Shown here one piece after another: positions 1 to 6,572 of a DNA stretch of 8,328 bases; the first letter of the stretch is position 1; every line of letters starts with the position of its first letter. The translations under genes and the position numbers were made by a program. The notes under the pieces are model-generated. The model made no database searches, was not told where the DNA came from, and was given only the letters and a program-made list of their open reading frames with translations. This DNA is from Rickettsiales bacterium (lineage in GTDB: Bacteria; Pseudomonadota; Alphaproteobacteria; Rickettsiales; UBA1997). The stretch covers positions 1 to 8,328 of the forward strand of contig JALQXY010000126.1 in assembly GCA_023262945.1 (NCBI GenBank), in the 5' to 3' direction.

Positions 1-48
1 CTTCTTTTTGCGCCTATCTTTGTTGATCTTCCCAGAACTTTTTTCCAT
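1..48 (-). CDS. Possible 5' end of a minus-strand gene, unidentified
   Basis: Reading leftwards from an ATG at 48-46, 16 codons run off the window edge without a stop. They encode a very basic peptide that begins MEKSSGKINK and continues with Asp, two Arg and three Lys. The frame also stays open for nine codons upstream of this ATG (back to a TAA), but no standard start codon lies there. The codons include AGG, CGC and GGG, which makes the stretch less AT-rich than the spacer to its right and mildly favours coding. No Shine-Dalgarno is visible, as for most genes here. The family is not recognisable from so few residues. The gene would be divergent from uvrB, with about 109 bp between the two starts. 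Chance is a real alternative. Confidence 0.25.
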   Translation of the reverse strand, partial: MEKSSGKINKDRRKKK

Positions 49-157
49 TTCTAGAAAAAGATCTACGTTTTTGATTTAAAAACAAAAATATTTTGCAATA
101 TGAGTATTTAATTTATGGAAATAGTATTAAAATCCAACCAATCTCTAATCAATCTTC

Positions 158-2125
158 ATGGTCAACGGTAAATTTCAACTTCATTCCAAATTTTTGCCAG
201 CAGGAGATCAGCCAAAAGCCATAAAAAATCTAGTAGAAGGTATAAATAACAAACTACAAAACCAAACTTTACTTGGTATCACTGGGTCTGGCAAAACATT
301 TACCATGGCCAATATTATCGCTCAAACTCAAAGGCCAGCATTAATAATGGCTCACAATAAAACTCTAGCAGCTCAAATTTATGGAGAAATGAAAGAGTTT
401 TTTCCAAATAATAATATAGGATATTTCGTATCGTTTTATGATTATTATCAACCCGAAGCTTATGTGCCAAAAACTGATACTTACATCGAGAAAGACAGCT
501 CAATTAATGAACAAATTGATCGCCTAAGACATGATGCCACCAGATCATTATTTGAGAATCGTGATGCGATAGTAGTTGCTTCAGTTTCTTGTATTTATGG
601 TATTGGATCACCAGAATTTTACTCTAAAATGGTGCTGCGCGTCAAAAAAGGTGATCAAATAAATCAACAAAAATTCTTACTACGATTGGTTGATTTGCAA
701 TATGAAAGAAATGACATTAACTTTGATAGATGCTGTTTTAGAGTAAGAGGTGATTCAATTGATGTTTTTGCTTCGCATCAAGAAGATAGAGCTTGGAAAA
801 TCACTTTCTTTGGCGATGAAATTGAAGAAATAATTGAATTCGATCCTCTTATAGGAGAATTCTTTGATGAAATTGATGAAATTGCCATATACCCTTCATC
901 GCATTATGTAACCCCAAAAGAAAATCTTAAACCCGCCATAGACGGAATTAGAAATGATTTAAAAAAACATTTAGAAATTTTAGAAAGCAATAAAAAGCTT
1001 GTTGAAGCTCAAAGATTAAATCAGCGCGTAACTTACGATATGGAAATGATTCAAGCCACAGGTACTTGCAAAGGTATTGAAAATTATTCACGCTATCTTA
1101 GCGGCAGACCTTCTGGAGCGCCGCCACCAACATTATTTGAATATTTGCCTAAAGATGCCTTATTATTTGTTGACGAAAGTCACGTTTCCGTGCCTCAAGT
1201 TAGTGCAATGTATAAGGGTGATTTTGCACGCAAAACAACATTGGTTGAACATGGCTTTAGATTGCCTAGCGCTTTGGATAATAGACCATTAAAATTTGAG
1301 GAATGGGAGAGTTTTAAACCACAAACCATTTATGTTTCTGCCACTCCAAGCAAATATGAGATTGAAAAATCACAAAATAAAATAGTAGAACAAATCATTA
1401 GACCAACTGGGTTACTTGATCCTATATGTGAAATAAGGCCAATCAAAAATCAAGTTAAAGATCTTGTAAAAGAAGTAAAAAAAACTAGCGAAAAAGGGTT
1501 TCGAACTTTAGTCACTACTCTAACAAAAAAAATGGCTGAAGATTTAACGGACTACTTTAATGATGTTGGTATTAAAGTAGTTTATATTCATTCCGATGTT
1601 GACACTTTAGATCGTATTGAAATTATTCAGAATTTAAGATTAGGCAAGTATGATTGTCTGGTTGGCGTTAATTTGCTGCGAGAAGGTTTAGATATACCTG
1701 AATGCGCTTTAGTTGCTATTTTAGATGCTGATAAAGAAGGTTTTTTACGCAATGAAACTTCTTTGATTCAAACTATTGGTCGCGCTGCTAGAAACTCGGA
1801 AAGCAGAGTTATATTATATGCCGACAAAGAAACTAAATCTATTATTTCCGCCCTTAAAGAAAACAATAGAAGGCGCCAAATTCAAATTGAATATAATAAA
1901 AAAAATAACATAACCCCCAAAACTACCTACAAAAAAATTGGCTCCGCTTTAGAAAATTTATACAAAAAAGATGATGATCAAGAAATTAATAAAAATATTC
2001 CAAATGAACAAGAATTATCAATCATGAGAAAAGAAATGCTAGAAGCGGCCGCTGAATTAAATTTTGAAAAAGCAGCCAAATTAAGAGATAAATTACAAAA
2101 AATAGAAAAAATAAGAATATTATAA
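158..2125 (+). CDS. uvrB: UvrABC system protein B (excinuclease ABC subunit B)
   Basis: UvrB is the damage-verification helicase of nucleotide excision repair. UvrA loads it onto damaged DNA, and it then recruits UvrC for incision in the cytoplasm. The protein has 655 residues, against about 670 in E. coli, and appears complete. Visible motifs in order are the N-terminal PAGDQPKAI segment (14-22), Walker A GITGSGKT (40-47), the strand-separating beta-hairpin region around YDYYQPEAY (94-102), the GTCKGIENYSRYLSGR segment before the DEAD-like box DESH (339-342), helicase motif VI QTIGRAAR (538-545), and a C-terminal UVR domain (about 617-650) that contacts UvrC. The start at 158 gives an N-terminus aligned with other UvrB proteins. 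No Shine-Dalgarno precedes it. The gene stands alone and converges with rplY. No LexA-type operator was recognised upstream. The identification is secure. Confidence 0.98.
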   Translation: MVNGKFQLHSKFLPAGDQPKAIKNLVEGINNKLQNQTLLGITGSGKTFTMANIIAQTQRPALIMAHNKTLAAQIYGEMKEFFPNNNIGYFVSFYDYYQPEAYVPKTDTYIEKDSSINEQIDRLRHDATRSLFENRDAIVVASVSCIYGIGSPEFYSKMVLRVKKGDQINQQKFLLRLVDLQYERNDINFDRCCFRVRGDSIDVFASHQEDRAWKITFFGDEIEEIIEFDPLIGEFFDEIDEIAIYPSSHYVTPKENLKPAIDGIRNDLKKHLEILESNKKLVEAQRLNQRVTYDMEMIQATGTCKGIENYSRYLSGRPSGAPPPTLFEYLPKDALLFVDESHVSVPQVSAMYKGDFARKTTLVEHGFRLPSALDNRPLKFEEWESFKPQTIYVSATPSKYEIEKSQNKIVEQIIRPTGLLDPICEIRPIKNQVKDLVKEVKKTSEKGFRTLVTTLTKKMAEDLTDYFNDVGIKVVYIHSDVDTLDRIEIIQNLRLGKYDCLVGVNLLREGLDIPECALVAILDADKEGFLRNETSLIQTIGRAARNSESRVILYADKETKSIISALKENNRRRQIQIEYNKKNNITPKTTYKKIGSALENLYKKDDDQEINKNIPNEQELSIMRKEMLEAAAELNFEKAAKLRDKLQKIEKIRIL

Positions 2126-2276
2126 TAATAATTTTGAATAATTTAACCCGAATATACCAACAGAAAGTTGATTTAGGTCGCTAGATCTGGTACAGATAGT
2201 TATGTAAAAGTTCTATTGTGATTTTTGATGCACAAGTCTTTTTTATAAGTCGATACACAATTAGACTTAGGGTTAT

Positions 2277-2915
2277 TTACTTATTACTAGAATTTTCTGA
2301 TGATTGACCTTCTTTATTAGCATCAGCTGCAGCATTAGCGGCATTATCTTCAGTAGATTTGCCTCTACCAGTTATACTGCAAATTAGAAAATCATTTTTA
2401 TTAGCAAACTTTACACCTTCTGGTAATTTCACATCTTTAGATCTAACTTTATCTGATATGTGAAGAGCGTCTATTGCAATGTCAATTTCGGTAGGAACTT
2501 CTGCTTTTGCATCACACAGAATTTCTGTTCTTCTTAAGGCCACATGAAGGAAGCCACCTCTTTTTAAACCGGGAGATTTTTCTTTGCCTTTAAAGTTAAA
2601 TTTTGGCTTAGCTCTGATAAAATCAACTTTATCACAATTGATAAAATCAATATGTATAGGTCTATCGGTTACTGGATCAAGAGTGATATCATGAGCGATG
2701 GCTTTTATTTTTTTATTGCCATAAACTATCTCAACCACAGTTGCTCGCAGATTACCTTTAAGATATTCTTTTTCAAAAGATTTTGCCTCGATTAAAAGAT
2801 TTATATTACTTGGCTTACCATAAATTATTGCAGGAATATTGCCGCTTTTTCTAGCGTTTTTTGCAACTTGACTACCGAAATCTACTCTTTCTTGAGCTGT
2901 AAAAGTAACTGACAT
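2277..2915 (-). CDS. rplY: 50S ribosomal protein L25/general stress protein Ctc
   Basis: bL25 binds 5S rRNA in the large ribosomal subunit. This is the long, two-domain Ctc/TL5 form. Residues 1 to about 95 form the 5S-binding beta-barrel: an early AQERVDFGSQVAKNARKSG stretch, the signature NIPAIIYGKPSN, and the DPVTDRPIHIDFI strand. Residues from about 100 to 185 are the C-terminal TL5 domain, which includes KSPGLKRGGFLHVALR and the CDAKAEVPTEIDIAI region. The last 25 or so residues are a low-complexity Asn/Ala/Ser/Glu tail, probably disordered. At 212 residues the length is normal for the long form. The gene usually precedes pth (peptidyl-tRNA hydrolase), but here it is followed by the convergent uvrB, so that linkage is broken. 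It is separated from bcp by 124 bp that contain a candidate promoter. No Shine-Dalgarno is visible. Confidence 0.95.
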   Translation of the reverse strand: MSVTFTAQERVDFGSQVAKNARKSGNIPAIIYGKPSNINLLIEAKSFEKEYLKGNLRATVVEIVYGNKKIKAIAHDITLDPVTDRPIHIDFINCDKVDFIRAKPKFNFKGKEKSPGLKRGGFLHVALRRTEILCDAKAEVPTEIDIAIDALHISDKVRSKDVKLPEGVKFANKNDFLICSITGRGKSTEDNAANAAADANKEGQSSENSSNK

Positions 2916-2941
2916 TGTCTAATATAAATGAAATAAATAAG

Positions 2942-2953
2942 TTAACTAGTTAA
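2942..2953. repeat. Perfect 12-bp palindrome in the rplY leader
   Basis: TTAACTAGTTAA is identical to its reverse complement. It lies between the candidate -10 element and the rplY start codon, at about +5 to +16 from the inferred transcription start, a typical position for a repressor operator. It shares the core TAACTA with the palindrome at 2995-3009. The role as an operator is inferred, and an AT-rich chance palindrome is possible. Confidence 0.4.
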
Positions 2954-2963
2954 AGGACGAGTT

Positions 2964-2991
2964 ATAATAAGAAGGATTTAACAAAAATCAA
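2964..2991 (-). promoter_or_regulatory. Candidate sigma-70-type promoter for rplY
   Basis: On the minus strand the -35 hexamer TTGATT (2991-2986) is followed after 16 bp by the -10 hexamer TATTAT (2969-2964). Transcription would start near 2957, giving a leader of about 42 nt before the rplY ATG. Both hexamers are close to consensus, but in DNA this AT-rich such matches also arise by chance. The position between bcp and rplY, flanked by two related palindromes, strengthens the call. Confidence 0.45.
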
Positions 2992-2994
2992 GCA

Positions 2995-3009
2995 ATTTAG
3001 TAACTAAAT
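2995..3009. repeat. Palindrome just upstream of the rplY promoter
   Basis: Arms ATTTAG and CTAAAT pair perfectly around a 3-nt centre, TAA. The element ends 4 bp before the candidate -35 hexamer of rplY and lies 31 bp downstream of the bcp stop. It could be a second operator, sharing TAACTA with 2942-2953, or a weak hairpin at the end of the bcp transcript. A clean U-tract is missing on the minus strand, so a terminator role is poorly supported. Confidence 0.35.
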
Positions 3010-3039
3010 AGCCAAAATTCTTTAATAAGGCAATTATTA

Positions 3040-3507
3040 TTATATTTTTCTTAATTCTTTTAAAACTTCCTCAATGTGACCCTTTACCTTAACGGATCTC
3101 CATATCTTGATGATTTTGCCTAATTTATCAATTAAAAAAGTGCTACGCTCAATGCCCATATATTTCTTACCGAACATTGATTTTTCTTTTATTGTGCCAT
3201 AGCTTTGACATATTTCAGTAGCCTCATCAGATAACAAATCAAACTTTAGATTATATTTTTCAATAAATTTGTTATGAGATGTTATGCTATCTCTTGAAAC
3301 TCCAATCACAACACAATCAAGATCAGCAAAGCTTTTTATTTTTTTAGTAAAATCTTGCGCTTCTATAGTGCAACCTGGCGTGTCATCTTTGGGATAAAAA
3401 TATAGGACAACATTTTTACCTTTTAAATCAGAAAGCTTAATTTCTCCTCCAGTTGAATTGGCAACAAAATTAGGTGCGTTATCGTTAATTTTTAAGTTAT
3501 CCGTCAT
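3040..3507 (-). CDS. bcp: Thioredoxin-dependent thiol peroxidase, BCP/PrxQ type
   Basis: This is a peroxiredoxin that reduces hydrogen peroxide and organic hydroperoxides in the cytoplasm with thioredoxin-type reductants. With the ATG at 3507 it has 155 residues, close to the 156 of E. coli BCP. The active-site segment is YPKDDTPGCT, with the peroxidatic Cys at 46. The SDLKGKNVVLYFYP, GVSRDS and LLSDEATEICQSYG segments are all typical of the family. Position 51, which is the resolving Cys in E. coli BCP, is Gln here. The other cysteines are C65 and C100. Starts at 3513 (two residues longer) or 3540 (a 44-bp overlap with trcR) are possible, but family length favours 3507 or 3513. The gene overlaps the end of trcR by 11 bp and is probably co-transcribed and translationally coupled with it. 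Confidence 0.95.
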   Translation of the reverse strand: MTDNLKINDNAPNFVANSTGGEIKLSDLKGKNVVLYFYPKDDTPGCTIEAQDFTKKIKSFADLDCVVIGVSRDSITSHNKFIEKYNLKFDLLSDEATEICQSYGTIKEKSMFGKKYMGIERSTFLIDKLGKIIKIWRSVKVKGHIEEVLKELRKI

Positions 3508-4036
3508 TGTCATTTTCTTGATTATCTTTAACTTTTGCAATTATTTCATTAAATCTAGACTGGCTACATAAACCTAGAAGTACCACATCTCTAGGTTTTA
3601 TCTCTAACATATTCCAATGAGTTTTATCTCTGATGGAATCTATCATTTTGTCAGTAGTTCCTATTAGTTTTTTAATTTGCGAATTGGTAATCTCTGGGTA
3701 ATATTTCAATAAAAATGCAATACCGTCCGGCTTATCTTGACGACGTGCAATTGGGGTATATTTTGCAGTTTTAACCCTTGCTTTGCCAATGGATTTATTG
3801 ATGTGTAGTATTAATTTTTCATCTTTTTCGCATCTAGCTATTTCTTCTTTACTTAATTGTCCCGATATTATTGGATTTTGACCAACGACCCCAGATGCTA
3901 CATCACCATCTGCAATACCTTGCACTTCAAGTTCATGAAGGCCGCAAAAGTTAGAAATTTGTCTAAAGGTTAATGAAGTATTTTCTACTAACCAAACCGC
4001 GGTAGCTTTTCTCATTAATGGCAATTCTTGCGACAT
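3497..4036 (-). CDS. trcR: Cell cycle transcriptional regulator TrcR (DUF1013)
   Basis: TrcR is an Alphaproteobacteria-type regulator, reported in Caulobacter to act in cell-cycle transcription. The N-terminus contains PLMRKATAVWLVENT (6-20) followed by a helix-turn-helix-like segment, LTFRQISNFCGLHELEVQGI (22-41). The conserved block YTPIARRQDKPDGI (93-106) comes next. A second helical segment runs from EITNSQIKKLIGTT to RDKTHWN (115-142) and is followed by IKPRD and the LGLCSQ motif. At 179 residues the length is ordinary for the family. The acidic tail ends in NDNDG. The ATG at 4036 leaves the expected few residues before PLM. No Shine-Dalgarno is visible, and AT-rich sequence reaches the start codon. 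The gene leads a trcR-bcp unit divergent from yaaA. Family membership is confident, but the exact role in this organism is inferred. Confidence 0.93.
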   Translation of the reverse strand: MSQELPLMRKATAVWLVENTSLTFRQISNFCGLHELEVQGIADGDVASGVVGQNPIISGQLSKEEIARCEKDEKLILHINKSIGKARVKTAKYTPIARRQDKPDGIAFLLKYYPEITNSQIKKLIGTTDKMIDSIRDKTHWNMLEIKPRDVVLLGLCSQSRFNEIIAKVKDNQENDNDG

Positions 4037-4207
4037 TTTTATAATAGTTGAATGTTATTATTCATTAATTCCTTATAAATTATCTAATTTTAGCAATCTA
4101 AGCAATTTTTAAAATCATTAAATCGACAATTATTTTTTAAATTTTAGCCTATCAAAATATGCGCAAATTTAAAAATCAAAAAACGATAAGTTGCCAAAAC
4201 TCTTGCA

Positions 4208-4231
4208 TTTACAAGGGCCTTTTTGTGTAAA
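4208..4231. repeat. Inverted repeat TTTACA-N12-TGTAAA upstream of yaaA
   Basis: Six-base arms at 4208-4213 and 4226-4231 are perfect reverse complements, separated by 12 bp that include the locally GC-rich AAGGGCC. A further GTTTAC half-site lies at 4259-4264, where a -35 contact would fall. The element is centred about 57 bp upstream of the extended -10. It may be a binding site for a dimeric regulator. No known regulator is assigned, and chance is possible. Confidence 0.3.
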
Positions 4232-4273
4232 CCTATAGTGAATTAATCAAATAATAGAGTTTACTTGTGTTTT

Positions 4274-4282
4274 TGTTATAAT
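4274..4282 (+). promoter_or_regulatory. Extended -10 promoter for yaaA and the downstream genes
   Basis: TGTTATAAT is a perfect TATAAT hexamer (4277-4282) with the upstream TGn extension. No good -35 hexamer sits 16-18 bp upstream, which is common when the extended -10 is present. The inferred start near 4289 gives a leader of about 66 nt before the yaaA ATG. It is the best promoter candidate for the five-gene run that follows. Confidence 0.5.
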
Positions 4283-4355
4283 TTAATAATCTATTTTTTA
4301 TCTTTTTGATATAAAAGATTTTCTAATTATTAATTTATTAAATTTAAAAGCAAGT

Positions 4356-5123
4356 ATGATATTGCTATTATCGCCAGCTAAATCTCTGGATTTTAACTCT
4401 GAATTGAATTATCAAGAGTCGTCAAATTGTTTTTTTGAAAAAAAAGCTTACAACTTGGCACAAATTCTAAAAAAGTTATCAATATCAGATCTAAAAAATT
4501 TATTTTCAATAAGCGATAACCTAGCCAAACTAAATCATCAAAGATATCAAGATTTTAGCCTAAAATATAGTAAAGAAAATTCTAGACCAGCCATTTTAGC
4601 TTTTAATGGTGACGTTTATAGCAATATTGATAGCCATGAATTTAACAAAGATGATTTTGCTTTTATCCAAAAACATGTTATGATTTTATCTGGATTATAT
4701 GGATTGTTAAGACCTCTTGATTTAATTCAGCCCTATCGATTAGAAATGGGAACTAATCTTTCTCAAAGCAAATATTTTAACGATAAGAATATAAAAAATC
4801 TTTACGACTTTTGGCGAGATGATATAGCATCTACCTTGAATAAAATAAATAAAAATATTGTGAATTTAGCTTCAAATGAATATTTTTCTGCAGTTGATTC
4901 GGGTTTGATTAAAAAAAATATTATCAATATTATTTTTAAAGAAAATAAAAATGGGATATTAAAAATTATCGGAATCAACTCTAAAAAAGCTCGCGGCATG
5001 ATGACAAATTTCGTTGTAAAAAACAAAATAAATAAAATAGAGCATTTGAAGGAATTTTCTCAATCTAATTATCAATTTTCACGCGAATTATCAAATGATA
5101 ATAATTGGATTTTTACAAGATGA
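4356..5123 (+). CDS. yaaA: Peroxide stress protein YaaA (DUF328/UPF0246)
   Basis: In E. coli, YaaA limits damage from peroxide by lowering free intracellular iron, and family members have a DNA-binding fold. This copy has 255 residues against 258 in E. coli and is full length. Diagnostic segments are LLLSPAKSLDF (3-13), RPAILAFNGDVY (77-88), LSGLYGLLRPLD (111-122), the adjoining QPYRLEMGT, NLASNEYFSAVD, KKARGMMTNFVVKN (from 210) and the C-terminal NWIFTR. The start gives the conserved N-terminal MILLLSPAK. Only a weak purine stretch (AAGCAAG) precedes the ATG. It is the first gene of a plus-strand run, and its TGA overlaps the birA ATG as ATGA. It faces bcp, another peroxide-defence gene, across the divergent spacer with trcR between. 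The molecular mechanism in this organism is inferred from the family. Confidence 0.95.
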   Translation: MILLLSPAKSLDFNSELNYQESSNCFFEKKAYNLAQILKKLSISDLKNLFSISDNLAKLNHQRYQDFSLKYSKENSRPAILAFNGDVYSNIDSHEFNKDDFAFIQKHVMILSGLYGLLRPLDLIQPYRLEMGTNLSQSKYFNDKNIKNLYDFWRDDIASTLNKINKNIVNLASNEYFSAVDSGLIKKNIINIIFKENKNGILKIIGINSKKARGMMTNFVVKNKINKIEHLKEFSQSNYQFSRELSNDNNWIFTR

Positions 5124-5869
5124 AAACCATTCACAATTGGAGTAATTTTAGAATTAATCATTTTAAAAAAATTGATAGCACTAACAGCTATCTTTTGCAG
5201 CAAGCTAAAATAAATCAAGCTTCTGAATTTGATTTAATAGTTGCTGACGAACAGACTAGCGGTCGTGGGCGCAATAATAGAAAATGGCACTCATATAGTA
5301 AAAATTTACATTTCTCTTTTTTGTTAAAACCAAAAATTGCAATCAATAAAATTTGCCAGCTATCTTTTTTATCAACAATAGCTCTTGGAAATGTTATTGA
5401 TAATTTATCTAATCAAGTCCAAAAAAATATAAATATTTCTTATAAATGGCCCAATGATCTGTTAATAAATAATCAAAAAATTGCTGGGATACTTATTGAA
5501 GGAAATTTAATACAAAATGATTATCAATTTTTGGTAGTTGGTATAGGAGTTAATATAAACAAAAATCCACTAGATACAATTTTCCCAGCTACGAATTTAG
5601 CAGAGCATCAAATTGTAATTGACAAGATGGAGTTTTTACGGCTATTTTTAGAACAATTCTCTTTGCTTTATCAATCTTGGTTAGATTTTGGCTTTGCAAT
5701 ATTAAGAAAAATATGGATAAAAAAAGCTTTTAAATATGGCGAATATTTGCAATTAACTATAGATAATCAAAAAATAGAAGGCATTTTTAAAGATATAGAT
5801 GAAATAGGAAATTTATTATTGGAGCAAAATAATATCATTAAAATTATCAATTTTGCCGAAATTTTATAG
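5120..5869 (+). CDS. birA: Biotin-[acetyl-CoA-carboxylase] ligase, class I (no DNA-binding domain)
   Basis: This enzyme activates biotin to biotinyl-5'-AMP and attaches it to the biotin carboxyl carrier protein of acetyl-CoA carboxylase and related enzymes. The catalytic domain begins at once with KKIDSTNSYL (16-25). It contains the biotinyl-AMP loop SGRGRNNRKW (47-56), the KWPNDLLI strand (109-116) and the KIAGILIEG segment (120-128), then a small C-terminal SH3-like domain. There is no N-terminal winged helix, so it is not the repressor-type BirA. The ATG at 5120 overlaps the yaaA TGA by 4 bp (ATGA), a classic coupled start that gives 249 residues. A TTG at 5105 would add five residues and is less likely. 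The gene is probably translated by coupling to yaaA, since no Shine-Dalgarno was seen. Confidence 0.94.
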   Translation: MKTIHNWSNFRINHFKKIDSTNSYLLQQAKINQASEFDLIVADEQTSGRGRNNRKWHSYSKNLHFSFLLKPKIAINKICQLSFLSTIALGNVIDNLSNQVQKNINISYKWPNDLLINNQKIAGILIEGNLIQNDYQFLVVGIGVNINKNPLDTIFPATNLAEHQIVIDKMEFLRLFLEQFSLLYQSWLDFGFAILRKIWIKKAFKYGEYLQLTIDNQKIEGIFKDIDEIGNLLLEQNNIIKIINFAEIL

Positions 5870-5873
5870 AATT

Positions 5874-5879
5874 TATAAT
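5874..5879 (+). promoter_or_regulatory. Possible internal -10 element before queE
   Basis: A perfect TATAAT lies in the 32-bp gap between birA and queE, with a partial -35 (TTGCCG, 5853-5858) at a short 15-bp spacing. It would start transcription near 5886 and give a leader of about 16 nt. In DNA this AT-rich a TATAAT often occurs by chance, so this is only a candidate second promoter for queE-znuCB. Confidence 0.25.
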
Positions 5880-5901
5880 AAAAGTTAGCAATTTAGATTA
5901 A

Positions 5902-6567
5902 ATGCTTGGAAAAAATAAAATACTAAAAAGCGAGAATCACGACGGCAATTACCTTGACGTACAGGATATTTTTTTTACTCTGCAAGGCGAAGGTCCAAAT
6001 GTTGGAATGCCGGCTATTTTTATTAGACTTGGAGGCTGTAATTTGGCCTGTGAATTTTGTGATACTGAATTTGAATCTTACAATAGATTAACATTGATAG
6101 AGATTCTTGATAAAATTAAAGATATCTTGCAAAAAAAACCAAAAACACCATTGGTTGTTATTACTGGTGGAGAGCCTATGCGTCAACCAATCGCTAAATT
6201 ATGTCAAAAATTACAGGATTTAAATTTATTGGTACAAATAGAAACTAACGGTACAATATTTCGCGATTTACCCAAAGATGTGCAAATTATTTGTTCGCCA
6301 AAAATAAATAATAAAAAATACTACCCAATTAGACCAGATTTATTGCCAAGAATTACTGCTTTTAAATTTATTATAGAAAAAGATGGAATTTATAATAAGG
6401 TTTGCGAAATTGGACAATCTCAATATGATATACCAGTTTATATTCAGCCTCTAGATAGAGGAAATTTATTAAAAAATAAAGAAAATCTACAATTTGCTAT
6501 AAAATTATGTCTAGAAAATGGTTATTTATTATCACTTCAGACTCATAAAATTATTGGTTTACCATAA
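5902..6567 (+). CDS. queE: 7-carboxy-7-deazaguanine synthase (radical SAM)
   Basis: QueE converts 6-carboxy-tetrahydropterin to 7-carboxy-7-deazaguanine, a committed step in the 7-deazaguanine (preQ0/queuosine) pathway. The N-terminus carries DIFFTLQGEGPNVGMPAIFI (22-41) and then the [4Fe-4S] cluster motif CNLACEFCD, a CX3CX2C with Cys at 46, 50 and 53. SAM-binding features follow: ITGGEP (87-92), IETNGT (113-118) and CSPK (131-134). The C-terminal SLQTHK segment is also typical. The length of 221 residues is normal. No Shine-Dalgarno precedes the ATG. queE lies 32 bp after birA and only 5 bp before znuC. The usual partners queC, queD and queF are not in the window, so whether the organism makes queuosine de novo cannot be judged here. 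Confidence 0.95.
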   Translation: MLGKNKILKSENHDGNYLDVQDIFFTLQGEGPNVGMPAIFIRLGGCNLACEFCDTEFESYNRLTLIEILDKIKDILQKKPKTPLVVITGGEPMRQPIAKLCQKLQDLNLLVQIETNGTIFRDLPKDVQIICSPKINNKKYYPIRPDLLPRITAFKFIIEKDGIYNKVCEIGQSQYDIPVYIQPLDRGNLLKNKENLQFAIKLCLENGYLLSLQTHKIIGLP

Positions 6568-6572
6568 AATTC

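Larger units (their letters stand above)
4037..4355. other. Divergent intergenic region between trcR and yaaA
   Basis: This 319-bp, very AT-rich spacer holds no credible open reading frame. It should contain promoters for both directions. The plus-strand signal is strong: an extended -10 at 4274-4282. On the minus strand the best match for trcR is TTGCTT (4105-4100), 15 bp, then GATAAT (4084-4079), which is weak because of its short spacing. Other structure includes an inverted repeat with TTTACA/TGTAAA arms (4208-4231) around a short GC-richer core, and a direct repeat of AGCAAT at 4092-4097 and 4101-4106. No tRNA or known riboswitch was recognised. Confidence 0.6.

Noticed and set aside
71..99. 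TTGATT (71-76) and TGCAAT (94-99) with 17-bp spacing as a uvrB promoter
   Set aside because: The -10 match is only 4 of 6 and the surroundings are very AT-rich. No alternative pair upstream of uvrB was better, so no promoter is called.
1077..1292. 71-residue plus-strand frame inside uvrB
   Set aside because: It lies wholly within the conserved UvrB coding sequence in another frame and has no family features.
2234..2269. Hairpin arms TAAGTC (2246-2251) and GACTTA (2264-2269), with an alternative AAGTCT arm at 2234-2239, just after the rplY stop
   Set aside because: On the minus strand the hairpin is followed by an A-run, not a T-run, and the loop is long, so it is not a convincing terminator for either convergent gene.
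4276..4290. PerR- or Fur-like box around TTATAATTTAATAAT before yaaA
   Set aside because: The left half resembles a PerR half-site, but the right half is not its inverted partner. The left half is also just the -10 element in AT-rich sequence.
4802..5026. 74-residue minus-strand frame opposite yaaA
   Set aside because: It is the antisense of conserved YaaA sequence. Its hydrophobic composition follows from the Lys/Asn/Ile-rich codons on the other strand.
2991..5896. The decamer AGCAATTTAG occurs at 2991-3000 and again at 5887-5896
   Set aside because: Two copies of an AT-rich 10-mer in 8 kb of such biased sequence are not significant, and the contexts differ.
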